The translations under genes were made by a program, and so were the position numbers. The notes under the pieces were generated by a model that was not told where the DNA came from, ran no database searches, and was given only the letters and a program-made list of their open reading frames with translations. From positions 1 to 64,000 of the forward strand of contig NZ_BAABHD010000021.1 of the NCBI RefSeq assembly GCF_039541915.1: DNA of 64,000 nucleotides. Direction: 5' to 3'. Origin of the DNA: Nibrella saemangeumensis (GTDB taxonomy: Bacteria > Bacteroidota > Bacteroidia > Cytophagales > Spirosomataceae). Position 1 is the first letter of the stretch, and each line of letters opens with the position of its first letter. This document shows positions 24,687-34,500 of this stretch, one piece after another.

Positions 24687-26003
24687 CTACGCTAACGCCG
24701 GTTCGGCAATTTTAGCAAAGGCTTGTTCAATGTCAGCCTTAATATCCTCGATGTGCTCTATACCGGCCGAAATCCGTAGCAGTCCGGGTTCGACACCGGC
24801 ACTCGCCTGCTCATGCTCCGATAGCTGCTGGTGCGTGGTAGCTGCCGGGTGGATGATCAGTGTTTTCGCATCGCCTACATTAGCCAGGTGACTAACCAGG
24901 TTTAGACCATTAACAAACCGGTCGGCAACCTCACGACCACCTTTCAGCTTAAACATAAATACCCCGCCAAATCCGCGTTTCAGGTATTTCTGCGCCAGGG
25001 CGTTGTATTTACTGCTTTCCAGGCCGGGGTAGTTTACGTACTCGACCTGCTCGTGCTGCTCCAGCCACCGGGCTAGTGCAAGGGCATTCTCCACGGTACG
25101 GTCCACGCGCAGCGACAGGGTTTCTAACCCTTGTAATAACAGGAATGAGTTGAACGGACTGATAGATGGGCCCCAGTCCCGAAGCCCTTCCACACGGGCC
25201 CGGATAATAAACTGAATATTGCCGAAGGGGCCGTCAACGCCGAACACATCGCTGAACTTCATGCCATGATACCCTGGCGAAGGCTCACTGAACTGCGGGA
25301 ACTTACCATTGCCCCAATTGTATTTTCCACTGTCGATGATAACCCCACCGATGCTTGTGCCGTGGCCACCAATCCACTTGGTCGCCGATTCGACTACCAC
25401 AGCCGCACCGTGCTCGATCGGCCGGAACAGATACCCACCGGCCCCAAATGTATTATCAACAATCAGCGGAATATCATGCTTCTGCGCCAGCGCTGCGAAG
25501 GCATCAAAATCAGGAATATTAAATTCGGGATTGCCAATCGTTTCCAGATAAATGGCTTTGGTTTTTTCGTCGATCAGGCGTTCGAAGCTTTCCACTTTAT
25601 CCCCATCGGCAAACCGGGCATCAATACCAAGCCGCTTAAAGGATACCTTAAATTGGTTATAGGTCCCCCCATAGAGGTATGAACTCGTAACAAAATTGTC
25701 GCCGGCCATCAGGATATTGCTCAGCGCGATAAACTGAGCCGCCTGCCCCGACGCTACGGCCAGTGCCGCCACTCCGCCCTCCAGAGCCGCCATGCGTTTT
25801 TCGAACACATCGGTGGTAGGGTTCATGATGCGGGTGTAGATATTACCAAACTGACGCAGGGCGAACAGGTCGGCACCATGCTCGGCGCTGTTGAATACAT
25901 ACGAGGTGGTCTGATAGATAGGTACAGCCCGTGAATTGGTCGTTGGGTCGGTTTCCTGCCCGGCATGAAGCTGCAGGGTTTCAAAATGCAATGAATCGGC
26001 CAT
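24687..26003 (-). CDS. metY: O-acetylhomoserine sulfhydrylase (aminocarboxypropyltransferase)
   Basis: This PLP enzyme makes homocysteine from O-acetylhomoserine and sulfide. Its 438 residues show FETLQLHAGQETDPTTNSRA at the start, LAVASGQAAQFIAL, the Asp-bearing PLIVDNTFGAGGYLFRPIEH, and the PLP lysine in VVVESATKWIGGHGTSIGG. The length and the insertion DVFGVDGPFGNIQF fit the MetY subgroup rather than cystathionine gamma-synthase. Transcription comes from upstream of a SAM-I riboswitch. Together with metX and the sulfite reductase, it completes a direct sulfhydrylation route. Confidence 0.95.
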   Translation of the reverse strand: MADSLHFETLQLHAGQETDPTTNSRAVPIYQTTSYVFNSAEHGADLFALRQFGNIYTRIMNPTTDVFEKRMAALEGGVAALAVASGQAAQFIALSNILMAGDNFVTSSYLYGGTYNQFKVSFKRLGIDARFADGDKVESFERLIDEKTKAIYLETIGNPEFNIPDFDAFAALAQKHDIPLIVDNTFGAGGYLFRPIEHGAAVVVESATKWIGGHGTSIGGVIIDSGKYNWGNGKFPQFSEPSPGYHGMKFSDVFGVDGPFGNIQFIIRARVEGLRDWGPSISPFNSFLLLQGLETLSLRVDRTVENALALARWLEQHEQVEYVNYPGLESSKYNALAQKYLKRGFGGVFMFKLKGGREVADRFVNGLNLVSHLANVGDAKTLIIHPAATTHQQLSEHEQASAGVEPGLLRISAGIEHIEDIKADIEQAFAKIAEPALA

Positions 26004-26041
26004 GATATGTAGAAAGGTGAAAAGGTGAAAAACAACTTGAA

Positions 26042-26103
26042 GGCAGTTCTCCCTATGCGTCGGGAAACAGGCCCCTGATTACTCGGCAACGCAGGGAGCT
26101 GCC
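26042..26103 (-). promoter_or_regulatory. Structured leader element between the SAM riboswitch and metY
   Basis: GGCAG, CTCCCT and GCG (26042-26059) pair in order with CGC, AGGGAG and CTGCC (26090-26103), giving 14 base pairs with two small bulges. On the minus strand a T-rich stretch (GTTTTTCACC) follows a few bases later. GTCGGG (26059-26064) could pair instead with CCCGAC (26112-26117), giving a competing fold. This could be the expression platform of the riboswitch; not a proven terminator. Confidence 0.5.
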
Positions 26104-26197
26104 AAACGGGACCCGACAGGGTAAAGCATGAGTGATAACAGACGCAACAAGCGCCCATTCCTTCGACGGATGTACGGAAGAGTTAGCATGAGATTGC

Positions 26198-26309
26198 GAT
26201 TTATATGCCCTAAATTGCTTTAGGTGGGAATTAGCACCTTGTCCCAGGCGTTCGGGATAGGTTGCCAGAGGTTCGCGGAGCCCAGTCTCTCCCCTCTTCT
26301 GTATAAATC
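26198..26309 (-). ncRNA. SAM-I (S-box) riboswitch
   Basis: On the minus strand the P1 stem is GATTTATA (from 26309) with TATAAATC (ending at 26198). Inside lie the typical S-box elements in order: AGAGGGGAGAGACTGGGC, the CTCTGGCAACC block, AAGGTGCTAATTCC and a terminal hairpin. Binding of S-adenosylmethionine is expected to turn off metY and metX. Its position upstream of O-acetylhomoserine sulfhydrylase is typical. The aptamer is complete; how it switches is unclear (see the hairpin nearer to metY). Confidence 0.93.
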
Positions 26310-26472
26310 AACGCGTGTTCCGACCAGCAATCGAGGTCGGCGGAGCCATTGACTTGATGCTGCAATTATACAATCAAAACAATGGGAACGCAACTATTGA
26401 CCGCTATTTTGGCCTATAACATTTAAAAATAAATACTGTGTAAACGGGCTTTACTCCTTCCGCGCCGTTGCT

Positions 26473-26480
26473 TACTTTTG
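26473..26480 (+). promoter_or_regulatory. -7 box for the DciA-like gene
   Basis: TACTTTTG matches TAnnTTTG and lies 18 bases before the ATG at 26499, giving a short leader for the DciA-Kir transcript. Confidence 0.5.
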
Positions 26481-26498
26481 TGTTAAGACACCTCCCAT

Positions 26499-26825
26499 AT
26501 GAACAACACCTACCGTCCCTATAAAGAAAATACGGCCCGCAAAGCCGGCATCACCACGCTGAAAGATGCCATCGGGCAGATGCTCCAGTCGTATCAGCTT
26601 CAAAGCCGCTTTAACGAAACGTATCTGGAAGCATTCTGGGGGAAAATGATGGGTGCTGCCATTGCTTCCCGTACCAACCGCCTGTACGTACGCGACAATG
26701 TCCTCTATATAGAAATTGCTTCGGCCCCCTTACGTAATGAACTGGTTACGGCCAAGCATAAGATGATTCAGCTTATCAATAAAGACATAGGCGCTGAAGT
26801 TATCAAGGACGTGGTCTTTATTTGA
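26499..26825 (+). CDS. DUF721 (DciA-like) protein
   Basis: A 108-residue protein of the DUF721 family. Homologues named DciA load or operate the replicative helicase DnaB in bacteria that lack DnaC. Visible features are the helical block LKDAIGQMLQSYQLQSRFNE, AFWGKMMGAAIASRTNRLYV and LYIEIASAPLRNELVTAKHK, followed by a short beta strand end IKDVVFI. No signal or membrane segment. The Kir channel gene starts 42 bases later and may share its transcript; the functions appear unrelated. Confidence 0.85.
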   Translation: MNNTYRPYKENTARKAGITTLKDAIGQMLQSYQLQSRFNETYLEAFWGKMMGAAIASRTNRLYVRDNVLYIEIASAPLRNELVTAKHKMIQLINKDIGAEVIKDVVFI

Positions 26826-26867
26826 CCCGCTAGAGGAAATTACGAGATCTGAACCGGCAAATAATCT

Positions 26868-27902
26868 ATGAACTTTAAAAGAACCGGCATAGGATCAGCT
26901 ACTAAAAGCGGCCTCTCCTCAGGTAAACGGACGCTGGCCAGCCACCGCAACAGTACACTGGTTGAACAGGAAGAGAAAAGACAGGATCTGGGCTTCGGCA
27001 CCAGAATCAACAGTTCGTACGCACGACTCATCAATAAAGACGGCAGTTTCAACGTCAGTCGGGTACATGCATCTTTCTGGCATCGGCTCAACCTATATCA
27101 TCGGCTGATTACCATGTCGTGGCCTAAATTCCTGCTCCTGGTTTTTGCCGCATACATGACCGTAAATGCCATTTTCTCCATCTTATATCTGCTGGCCGGT
27201 CCGGAATACCTGAAGGGATTACCTGAAAGTAATACCGGTAATAGGTTTTGGGGAGCTTTCTTTTTCAGTGCGCAGACACTCACAACCGTAGGCTACGGGC
27301 ACGTAAGCCCATCTGGCTACCTGACCAGCGCCATTGCTGCTTTTGAATCTATGATTGGTTTGCTGGCATTTGCCCTAGCAACGGGTCTGCTGTACGGGCG
27401 GTTTTCGCGACCAATAGCCCATGTACGGTTTTCCCGGAATGCCGTCTTTGGCCCTTACCTCGACGTAAATGCCTGGATGTTTCGCATCATCAACCAGCGC
27501 TCCAATCAACTGATCGATGTGGAAGTCGAAGTATCGCTCTCCCAACTGGAAACTAAACCCGACGGCACACCGTTCCGGCGCTACTATCTATTGAAACTGG
27601 AACGCAGTAAAGTCAACTTTTTCCCGGCAAACTGGACATTGGTGCATCCGATAACCGAGAGCAGCCCGCTCTACGGGTGTACGCCTGAACAGTTAGAGGA
27701 ATCTGATGCCGAATTTCTGATCCTGCTCCGGGCCGTTGATGATACCTTTTCTCAAATGGTTCATGCCCGTACATCGTACCGGGCAGATGAAGTATTGTGG
27801 GGGCGCAAATTCCGTTCTATGGTTGATAGCAAAACTTCCGGCAATTATTCGCTGGATATGGATACATTTGATGATACCAGTGAAGTGCCGCTAAACTCGT
27901 AA
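26868..27902 (+). CDS. Inward-rectifier (Kir-type) potassium channel
   Basis: A 344-residue bacterial Kir homologue. The first 85 residues are cytoplasmic with a slide helix; the outer helix is about 90-112 (FLLLVFAAYMTVNAIFSILY). The pore helix and selectivity filter are AQTLTTVGYGHVSPSGYLTS (filter Gly142-Tyr-Gly-His), and the inner helix includes FESMIGLLAFALATGLLYGR. A beta-rich cytoplasmic gating domain fills 165-330 (RFSRNAVFGPYLDVNAWMFR; TLVHPITESSPLYG). The filter is TVGYGH, as in KirBac proteins. It should conduct potassium; gating ligands are unknown. Confidence 0.95.
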   Translation: MNFKRTGIGSATKSGLSSGKRTLASHRNSTLVEQEEKRQDLGFGTRINSSYARLINKDGSFNVSRVHASFWHRLNLYHRLITMSWPKFLLLVFAAYMTVNAIFSILYLLAGPEYLKGLPESNTGNRFWGAFFFSAQTLTTVGYGHVSPSGYLTSAIAAFESMIGLLAFALATGLLYGRFSRPIAHVRFSRNAVFGPYLDVNAWMFRIINQRSNQLIDVEVEVSLSQLETKPDGTPFRRYYLLKLERSKVNFFPANWTLVHPITESSPLYGCTPEQLEESDAEFLILLRAVDDTFSQMVHARTSYRADEVLWGRKFRSMVDSKTSGNYSLDMDTFDDTSEVPLNS

Positions 27903-27923
27903 TTTGCGGATCCCATTAAGCCG

Positions 27924-27943
27924 CACCAGCAGAGATGCTGGTG
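27924..27943 (+). promoter_or_regulatory. Small GAGA-capped hairpin before the LD-carboxypeptidase gene
   Basis: CACCAGCA and TGCTGGTG pair around a GAGA (GNRA-type) loop, ending 10 bases before the ATG at 27954. It could tune translation start or mRNA stability. The sequence shows only the stem. Confidence 0.35.
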
Positions 27944-27953
27944 GTGACATTGC

Positions 27954-28880
27954 ATGACTCAACCTCCCTTTTTGTGTGCCGGTGATACCGTCGGAGTGGT
28001 AGCTCCGGCCAGTCGTTTCCTGTACGAAGACATCCTCCCCGGCCTGACAATCCTGCAGGACAACTGGCAACTGACCGTAGTGGAGGGAGAAAGCCTGAAG
28101 GCGCGGCATGGCTCCTTTGCCGGTACCGATGACCTCCGGCGGGCCGACCTCCAGCGTATGCTCGACGACCCCGCTATTAAAGCTATTTTTGCCGCCCGTG
28201 GTGGATACGGCTGCACCCGACTGGTCGACCAACTGGATTTCACGCAGTTCATGAAACACCCTAAGTGGCTGATTGGCTTCAGTGATATTACGGTGCTGCA
28301 TTGTCACCTGCACCAGTTAGGCGTAGAAAGTCTCCATGCCATTATGCCAAAGCTGTTCGGCAGCGAAGAAGTCGCTGAATCTGTTGAGACGCTGCGGAAA
28401 TGGGTATTCGGCGAGATAATAAGCGCATACCGTACGCCCCCCCACCTGCTGAATCGAACTGGTCAGGCCACCGGCCCGGTAGTTGGCGGCAATCTGACCC
28501 TGCTCACCCACGTTATCGGGTCGTCATCAGACATATCGCTGAATGGGAAGATTCTGTTCATCGAAGACATTGAAGAGTACCTGCACAACCTGGACCGGAT
28601 GCTGCGCCAGCTCCGGCGGGCCGGGCGTCTGGATACGCTGGCGGGGCTGCTGGTAGGTCAGTTTACCGATATGAAAGACAACCCATCGCTGCCTTATGAG
28701 CAGTCGCCGTACGAGATTGTCGCGGAGGTCGTTGCTGATTATGACTTTCCGGTTTGCTACGATTTTCCGGTCGGTCACGTAGCCCGTAATCTGGCGCTTC
28801 CGATTGGGCACGATGCGATGCTGGAGGTAACAGGCGAAGGTGGCGTGTTATCGTTCACCAGGGCAGAAACAATCATTTAA
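27954..28880 (+). CDS. LD-carboxypeptidase (peptidase S66 family)
   Basis: S66 peptidases remove the terminal D-alanine from muropeptide tetrapeptides in the cytoplasm during wall recycling; relatives (MccF) cleave microcin C. All three catalytic residues are visible with normal spacing: Ser110 in GFSDITVL, Glu204 in FIEDIEEY and His286 in PIGHDAML. The 308-residue length is typical. The N-terminus (LCAGDTVGVVAPAS) and the ARGGYGCTRLVDQLDF block also match. A short-chain dehydrogenase gene starts 12 bases after its stop. Role in recycling is inferred from the family. Confidence 0.93.
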   Translation: MTQPPFLCAGDTVGVVAPASRFLYEDILPGLTILQDNWQLTVVEGESLKARHGSFAGTDDLRRADLQRMLDDPAIKAIFAARGGYGCTRLVDQLDFTQFMKHPKWLIGFSDITVLHCHLHQLGVESLHAIMPKLFGSEEVAESVETLRKWVFGEIISAYRTPPHLLNRTGQATGPVVGGNLTLLTHVIGSSSDISLNGKILFIEDIEEYLHNLDRMLRQLRRAGRLDTLAGLLVGQFTDMKDNPSLPYEQSPYEIVAEVVADYDFPVCYDFPVGHVARNLALPIGHDAMLEVTGEGGVLSFTRAETII

Positions 28881-28892
28881 CGTCCGTTACGT

Positions 28893-29693
28893 ATGCCTGT
28901 ATACCACCAGAACGTGGTTTGGGTTACCGGGGCTTCTTCCGGCATTGGCGAAGCACTGGCCCTCGAACTGGCCCGGCAGGGTGCCCGGCTGGTCTTGTCA
29001 GCCCGTCGGGAAGACGAGTTGCAGCGGGTAGCCGGCCAAACGGGTTTACCGGCCTCAGAGGTGTTGGTGTTGCCGATGGATATAACCGATATTAACAGCT
29101 TTCCCGGCAAGGTACAAGTCGTGCTGCAGCGCTTCGGCCGCATCGATTATGTTTTCCAAAACGCCGGTATCACCCAGCGGGGCACCGTTGCGGAAACAGA
29201 GTTTGACGTATACCGGCGGCTGATGGAGATCAACTTTTTTGGGGTGGTAGCCCTGACCAAAGCCGTACTGCCCCACATGCTCCGGCAGCAGAGCGGACAT
29301 TTTGTGGTAACCAGCAGCGTTGCCGGCAAAATCGGGGTGAAACAACGCTCGGGTTATTGCGCCAGCAAACACGCCCTGCACGGCTTCTTCGACTCATTAC
29401 GCGCCGAAATACACGATCAGGGTCTGCGGGTAACCATTGTCTGTCCGGGGTATATTAAAACGCCAATTTCCCTAAGCGCCCTCAACGAAAAAGGAGAGGC
29501 CTACAACCGCATGAACACCAGTCAGGCGCAGGGCATGGAGGCAGATGTGTTTGCCCGCCGGGTGGCGCAGGCCGTGGCCTACGGCAAGGAGGAATACTAT
29601 ATCGGCGGCAAAGAAATTGCGGGCATCTACCTGAAGCGTCTCTTCCCGGCCATTTTGTCGCGGCTGGTACGCAGCCGGGCGGCCGAATCCTAA
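28893..29693 (+). CDS. Short-chain dehydrogenase/reductase (DHRS7-like)
   Basis: A Rossmann-fold oxidoreductase of 266 residues. The cofactor motif is VTGASSGIGEALALEL, the structural motif is YVFQNAGI, the active-site Ser lies in FVVTSSVAGKIG and the Tyr-x3-Lys in SGYCASKHALHG. The pattern and length resemble the DHRS7/SDR group acting on lipophilic ketones or alcohols, but the substrate is unknown. It is the second gene of a pair with the LD-carboxypeptidase. Confidence 0.9.
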   Translation: MPVYHQNVVWVTGASSGIGEALALELARQGARLVLSARREDELQRVAGQTGLPASEVLVLPMDITDINSFPGKVQVVLQRFGRIDYVFQNAGITQRGTVAETEFDVYRRLMEINFFGVVALTKAVLPHMLRQQSGHFVVTSSVAGKIGVKQRSGYCASKHALHGFFDSLRAEIHDQGLRVTIVCPGYIKTPISLSALNEKGEAYNRMNTSQAQGMEADVFARRVAQAVAYGKEEYYIGGKEIAGIYLKRLFPAILSRLVRSRAAES

Positions 29694-29696
29694 AAG

Positions 29697-29732
29697 CAAA
29701 AGCGCCCCAGGCGTGGCTCAGGGACGCTTTTG
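29697..29732. terminator. Terminator between the dehydrogenase and M20 genes
   Basis: CAAAAGCG-x-CCC pairs with GGG-x-CGCTTTTG around a 13-base loop, with one mismatch; it lies between two convergent genes and probably serves both. Confidence 0.6.
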
Positions 29733-29753
29733 ACGGTAAGACAGTTACCGCGT

Positions 29754-31091
29754 TTATCGGGTGCTGGCAGTCGACTTGGCGGTGCGCTGCTCCATATAGT
29801 CGACGGTCAGGTGGCAGAGTGACTTCACGCCCAGGGTAAATCCGCTTTCGTCAATCTGGAAATCCGGCGTATGATGCGGGGCGGCATCTTCCACCTTTTT
29901 CCCCTTCGTCATTCCGCCCAGGAAGTAAAAGAAGCCAGGTACCTTCTGCTGATAGAACGAGAAATCCTCGGCACCGGTCCAGGCCGGGGTAATCACCACC
30001 TTATCTTTCCCGGCTACAGCCTCCAGCGTCGGCACCATCTGGTCGGTCAGCTTGGGGTCGTTGTAGGTAACCGGGTACATCACATCAATTTTCACGTCGG
30101 CTTTGGCACCGGCACTTTCGGCAATGTTACCGGCGATCTCATTAATCCGCCGGTGAATCGTCTTTTGCATATCGGGCGTAAACGACCGGATAGTGCCAAT
30201 CATATTCACTTCTTCCGGAATAATGTTTTGTCGAATTCCGCCATGAATGGCTCCTACCGTTACAACGGCAGCGGCATCGGTCAGCGGCAGGTTACGGCTG
30301 ACAATCGTCTGCAAACCCATCACGATCTGTGAAGAAGTCACGATAGGGTCAACACCCGACCAGGGATTGGCTCCGTGCGTCTGCTTGCCTCTTACCTTAA
30401 TGCTGTACTGGTCCACAGCCGCCATAATGGCACCCGGCCGGTACTTGATGGTACCTACTTCGGTCTGGGAATTAATATGGAGGCCAAAAATGGCGTCTAC
30501 CTTCGGGTTCTCCAGAACGCCCTCCTTCACCATCAGTTCAGCGCCCCCCTCTTCACCCTGCGGAGGGCCTTCCTCGGCCGGCTGGAAAATAAACTTAACG
30601 GTTCCTTTCAGATCACTTTTTACAGAAGCCAGCACCTCGGCCACCCCCATCAGAATGGCCACATGGCTATCGTGCCCGCAGGCGTGCATGACGCCGGTTT
30701 TCTGACCATTGAATTCGGTTGAAATGGTTGACTTAAACGGCAGATCAACTCGTTCAGTCACCGGCAGACCATCCATATCGGCCCGCAAGGCTACAACTGG
30801 CCCTGGCTTTCCTCCTTTCAGGATACCGACCACGCCGGTTTTTGCCACGCCGGTTTTAACATCTATGCCTAATGAGTGCAGGTGAGCCGCAATTTTGGCT
30901 GCTGTCTGAAACTCCCGATTGCCCAGTTCCGGGTTCTGGTGAAACTCCCGGCGCCAGGTAATTACTTTTTTCTCCAGTCCTTCGGCCAGTTTATCCATCC
31001 GGTTTTTCAGCGCCTGGGGCTGGGCCCATAAAGCAGGAGCAACCAGGCTGGCGACAAAAGCCTTGGTTAGGGCGTATCTGAAATGCTTCAT
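29754..31091 (-). CDS. Exported M20-family amidohydrolase
   Basis: A 445-residue zinc-dependent amidohydrolase of the M20D type (hippurate and N-acyl-amino-acid hydrolases, IAA-amidohydrolases). The ATG at 31091 gives the signal MKHFRYALTKAFVASLVAPA before LWAQ, so it is likely periplasmic or secreted, which is common in Bacteroidetes. Metal ligands are in MHACGHDSHVAILMGVAEVL, the catalytic Glu pair in FQPAEEGPP, and the final His in HHTPDFQIDE. The dimerisation insert spans about 215-330. The natural amide is unknown. Confidence 0.93.
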   Translation of the reverse strand: MKHFRYALTKAFVASLVAPALWAQPQALKNRMDKLAEGLEKKVITWRREFHQNPELGNREFQTAAKIAAHLHSLGIDVKTGVAKTGVVGILKGGKPGPVVALRADMDGLPVTERVDLPFKSTISTEFNGQKTGVMHACGHDSHVAILMGVAEVLASVKSDLKGTVKFIFQPAEEGPPQGEEGGAELMVKEGVLENPKVDAIFGLHINSQTEVGTIKYRPGAIMAAVDQYSIKVRGKQTHGANPWSGVDPIVTSSQIVMGLQTIVSRNLPLTDAAAVVTVGAIHGGIRQNIIPEEVNMIGTIRSFTPDMQKTIHRRINEIAGNIAESAGAKADVKIDVMYPVTYNDPKLTDQMVPTLEAVAGKDKVVITPAWTGAEDFSFYQQKVPGFFYFLGGMTKGKKVEDAAPHHTPDFQIDESGFTLGVKSLCHLTVDYMEQRTAKSTASTR

Positions 31092-31551
31092 AATAGATTG
31101 AATCGGTACATGATCAGACCAAAGATAGCACACAAATCAGTCATTAACAGCGTAGCCTGCTAATTCCCGTACCAACCGGCAGACCTAGCTAAGCCACTGG
31201 TTAAAACCAGCTCTGCCTGCCCTCCTGCAACCAAATTTAATTTGGCGGTAGCCGTACGATAAATTCATCATTTATTGCCATTTAAGCGGAGCGTTAAACA
31301 TTAAAAAAACTTTAAATAAAAATTAGAAACGAGGTTGGGCTGGATTCTTTTTGCAGTAAAAACGCCTGACAATCAATAATGGGGGCACAAACCTATTAAA
31401 AACAAGTTAATCTGCTAAAGCATGGTATCAAAGATTTTACCGAAGGCTACCCATCAAGGCCAATAATCTTTAAATACAATTTTCCTTTTTAAGTCTTTCC
31501 CGTTAGTTTTGCACCCGTTTTCTTACTTAAACCAAACTTTATACTAGCTCT
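31092..31551. other. 460-base intergenic region with the susC leader
   Basis: A+T-rich, no gene seen. It holds the start region of the divergent M20 gene, a short palindrome CCAAATTTAATTTGG (31231-31245), and a -7 box for susC at 31504. No tRNA or riboswitch pattern was recognised. Confidence 0.6.
31504..31511 (+). promoter_or_regulatory. -7 box for the SusC/SusD operon
   Basis: TAGTTTTG matches TAnnTTTG, 40 bases before the susC ATG; a clear -33 TTG is lacking. Confidence 0.5.
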
Positions 31552-34500
31552 ATGAGAAAACTTTTATCGGGTTTCTGGCTCCTGTGTGTGCTTACCCTAC
31601 CCGCACTGGCCCAGGACCGTACCGTAATCGGTAAAGTCACTTCATCTGACGACGGCACCCCCCTACCGGGTGTAACTGTGCAAGTAAAAGGTACAACCCG
31701 CGGAACGTCTACCGACTCCGAAGGTAACTACCGGATCAACGCAGCCGACAATGCCCGGCTGGTATTTAGCTTCATCGGCTTCAACGCGCAAGAGGTGGCA
31801 ATCGGCGGCCGTTCAACGGTCAATGTAACACTTCAGAGTAACACCACTGAATTAAGTGAAGTTGTCGTAACAGGTTACGGCGGAACACTTAGCAAACGCG
31901 AAATCACCGGCTCAATCTCCAAGATTAAGGGTAGCGACATCGAAAACATGCCGATCCAGAGTTTCGACCGGGCCCTGCAGGGTCGGGCGGCTGGTGTGCA
32001 GATTTCGTCGGCCAACGGTATTCCGGGAGGAGCTGTTCAGGTGCGTATCCGGGGTGTCGGTTCAATTGCCGCCGGTACCGATCCGCTTTACATCGTCGAC
32101 GGTGTTCAACTGAACAGCAACCGGACGTCATCATTCACCAGTACCAACCCGCTCTCGTTTCTGAATCCGAACGACATCGAGTCAATCGAAGTCCTGAAAG
32201 ATGCCGCTGCGGCTTCCATCTATGGTTCTCAGGCGGCTAATGGGGTTGTGCTGGTAACGACCAAGAAAGGGAAAGCTGGTCGGACGCAGTTCAACCTGAA
32301 TACCTACTATGCGTTTGTTGAGCCGGTTAAATACCTGGACGTATTGAATACACAGCAGTGGCTTCAGATGCGTACGGAAGCCGTTTTCAACCAGACGGCC
32401 GCTACCAACCCAGCTTACACCGTTGAGCAGGCCCGCCGTGCTGTTTTATCCTCAGTGCGCCTGAGTCCTGAGCTTTCGGAATCCGAAATTGCTGCCCTGC
32501 CGACCTATGACTGGCAGAAAGTAGGTATCCGCAGCGGTCGTGGTCAGAACTACGAATTCTCAATGAACGGTGGTAGTGATAAGACTACCTTCTTCATTTC
32601 GGCCGCTTATAACGATCAGGATGCCAGCCTGCGGAATGTTGACTTCAAGCGGGGTACCAGTACGATTAACCTGACGCACAAGATCAACAACCGGATTACG
32701 CTGGATCAGAAGCTGAACCTCAGCACTATCACCCAGCGGGGTCAATTTGGTTCTCCGAACGGTGGTACATTCCTGGGCGCGGCTGCGTTCGCGGGTCCGC
32801 TGATCATTCCGGTCAACCCGATTTATAATCCGGATGGCAGTTACTATGGTACGCCGGCTACTGGTGGCCTGGCCGGTATTCTGAACCAGAACCCGCTGAT
32901 GGTTACTGAACTGAATGACATTCGGGCTTCGACCAACTCGGCTGTTGGTAACCTGAGTTTGACGTACCGGATTACAGACAACCTGACGCTAAAGCCGTTT
33001 GTTGGTATGGACTATCGTATGACTCGCGGCCGGTATTATAGCGACCCGCGTACGGCCGATGGAATCAACGTTCGGGGCCGGGTACAGAACCAGTTTGACG
33101 AAATCACCAACTTTATCAGCAACATAACGCTGAATTACAACAAGACATTCAACTCGGTACACAATGTAGGCTTTCTGGCCGGTGCTGAGTACCGCAGTGA
33201 TGTCCGTGAGGGTATCAGCATCCAGGCTGAAAACCTGCCGACGCCTGACTTCCGTTATGCAAACTCAGCTGCCAACCCTATCGCTACGGGTGGTTTCTGG
33301 ACCGGCTTCCGCAAAGACGCCCTGTTTGCCAACCTGAAGTATGAATTCGGCGGCAGATACGTGCTGAACCTGATTGGCCGGTACGATGGCTCGTCGCGTT
33401 TTGGTCGTGAGAACCGGTACGGTTTCTTCCCGGCAGCCGCAGCATCGTGGTTGATCTCAGAAGAAAGTTTTCTGAAGGGCAGCCCGGTAGTGAACACCCT
33501 GAAACTGCGCGCCAGCTACGGATCTACAGGTAACGACCAGATTGGTAACTTCCCGTCACTGGGTCTGTTTGAAGGTGGTTTCGGGTACAACAACCAGGCA
33601 GGTATGGCCCCGACTCAGTTGTCGAACCCGAACCTGAAATGGGAGCAGAACATTACCACGAACCTGGGTCTGGATTTTGGTTTCTTCAATAACCGGATTA
33701 CCGGTGCCGTTGACGTTTTCGAACGCCGTAGCAAAGACCTGCTGCTGTTTAAGCCGGTTCCGTTTGTGAATGGTTTCAGCGAAGTAGCGCAGAATGTTGG
33801 TGAGGTTAAAAACCGGGGTATCGAGTTTGAAATCACTACTACAAACTTCGACCGGGGTGGTTTCAAATGGTCAACCAGCTTCAACTACACGTTTGTGAAG
33901 AGCAACGTAACCAAGCTGTTCGACGGTATTACGCCCCTGGCTACGCCCGACAGTCTGGTAGCCCTGCCGGGTAATACGAGCGTCATCATCGGTTATCCGC
34001 TGGGTACCATCTTCACCTCACGCTACGCAGGGGTTAACCCGGCTACGGGTCGGGGTATGTGGTACGATGCCAACGGCAATATCACCTACGCCCCACGTAA
34101 CCCGGCTGATTTCAAAGTGATGGGCTCTAACATCCCGACTACATTCGGTGGTTTGACCAACAGCTTCTCGTATGCCGGATTTGATCTGAACGTCCTGTTC
34201 CAGTACGAGTTTGGTCGGAAAGAATTCAACAGCCAGGGCAGCTTTATGTCGGAAAACGGTGGTCGTCTGTTCAACACGCTGTCTGAGGTATACAACCGTC
34301 GCTGGCAGAAGCCGGGCGATATCACCGATATTCCCCGCCCGTACAACGGTAACGCCGAAATTCGTGGTTCCAGCAACCTGACCGGTACCCGTACCCTGGA
34401 AGATGCCTCTTACATCCGTCTGAAGCAGATTGACTTCGGTTATAACATTCCGGCGGCCTTTGCCAAGCGCGTACGCGTAAACAGAGCGCGTCTGTACGCT

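Noticed and set aside
25823..26158. 111-codon frame starting in the metY leader as a full protein
   Set aside because: Most of it overlaps metY out of frame; only its Cys-rich beginning is kept as a possible leader peptide.
31231..31245. CCAAATTTAATTTGG as a promoter of the M20 gene
   Set aside because: It contains TAAATTTG on the minus strand, but lies 140 bases from the start and has no -33 element; too weak to annotate.
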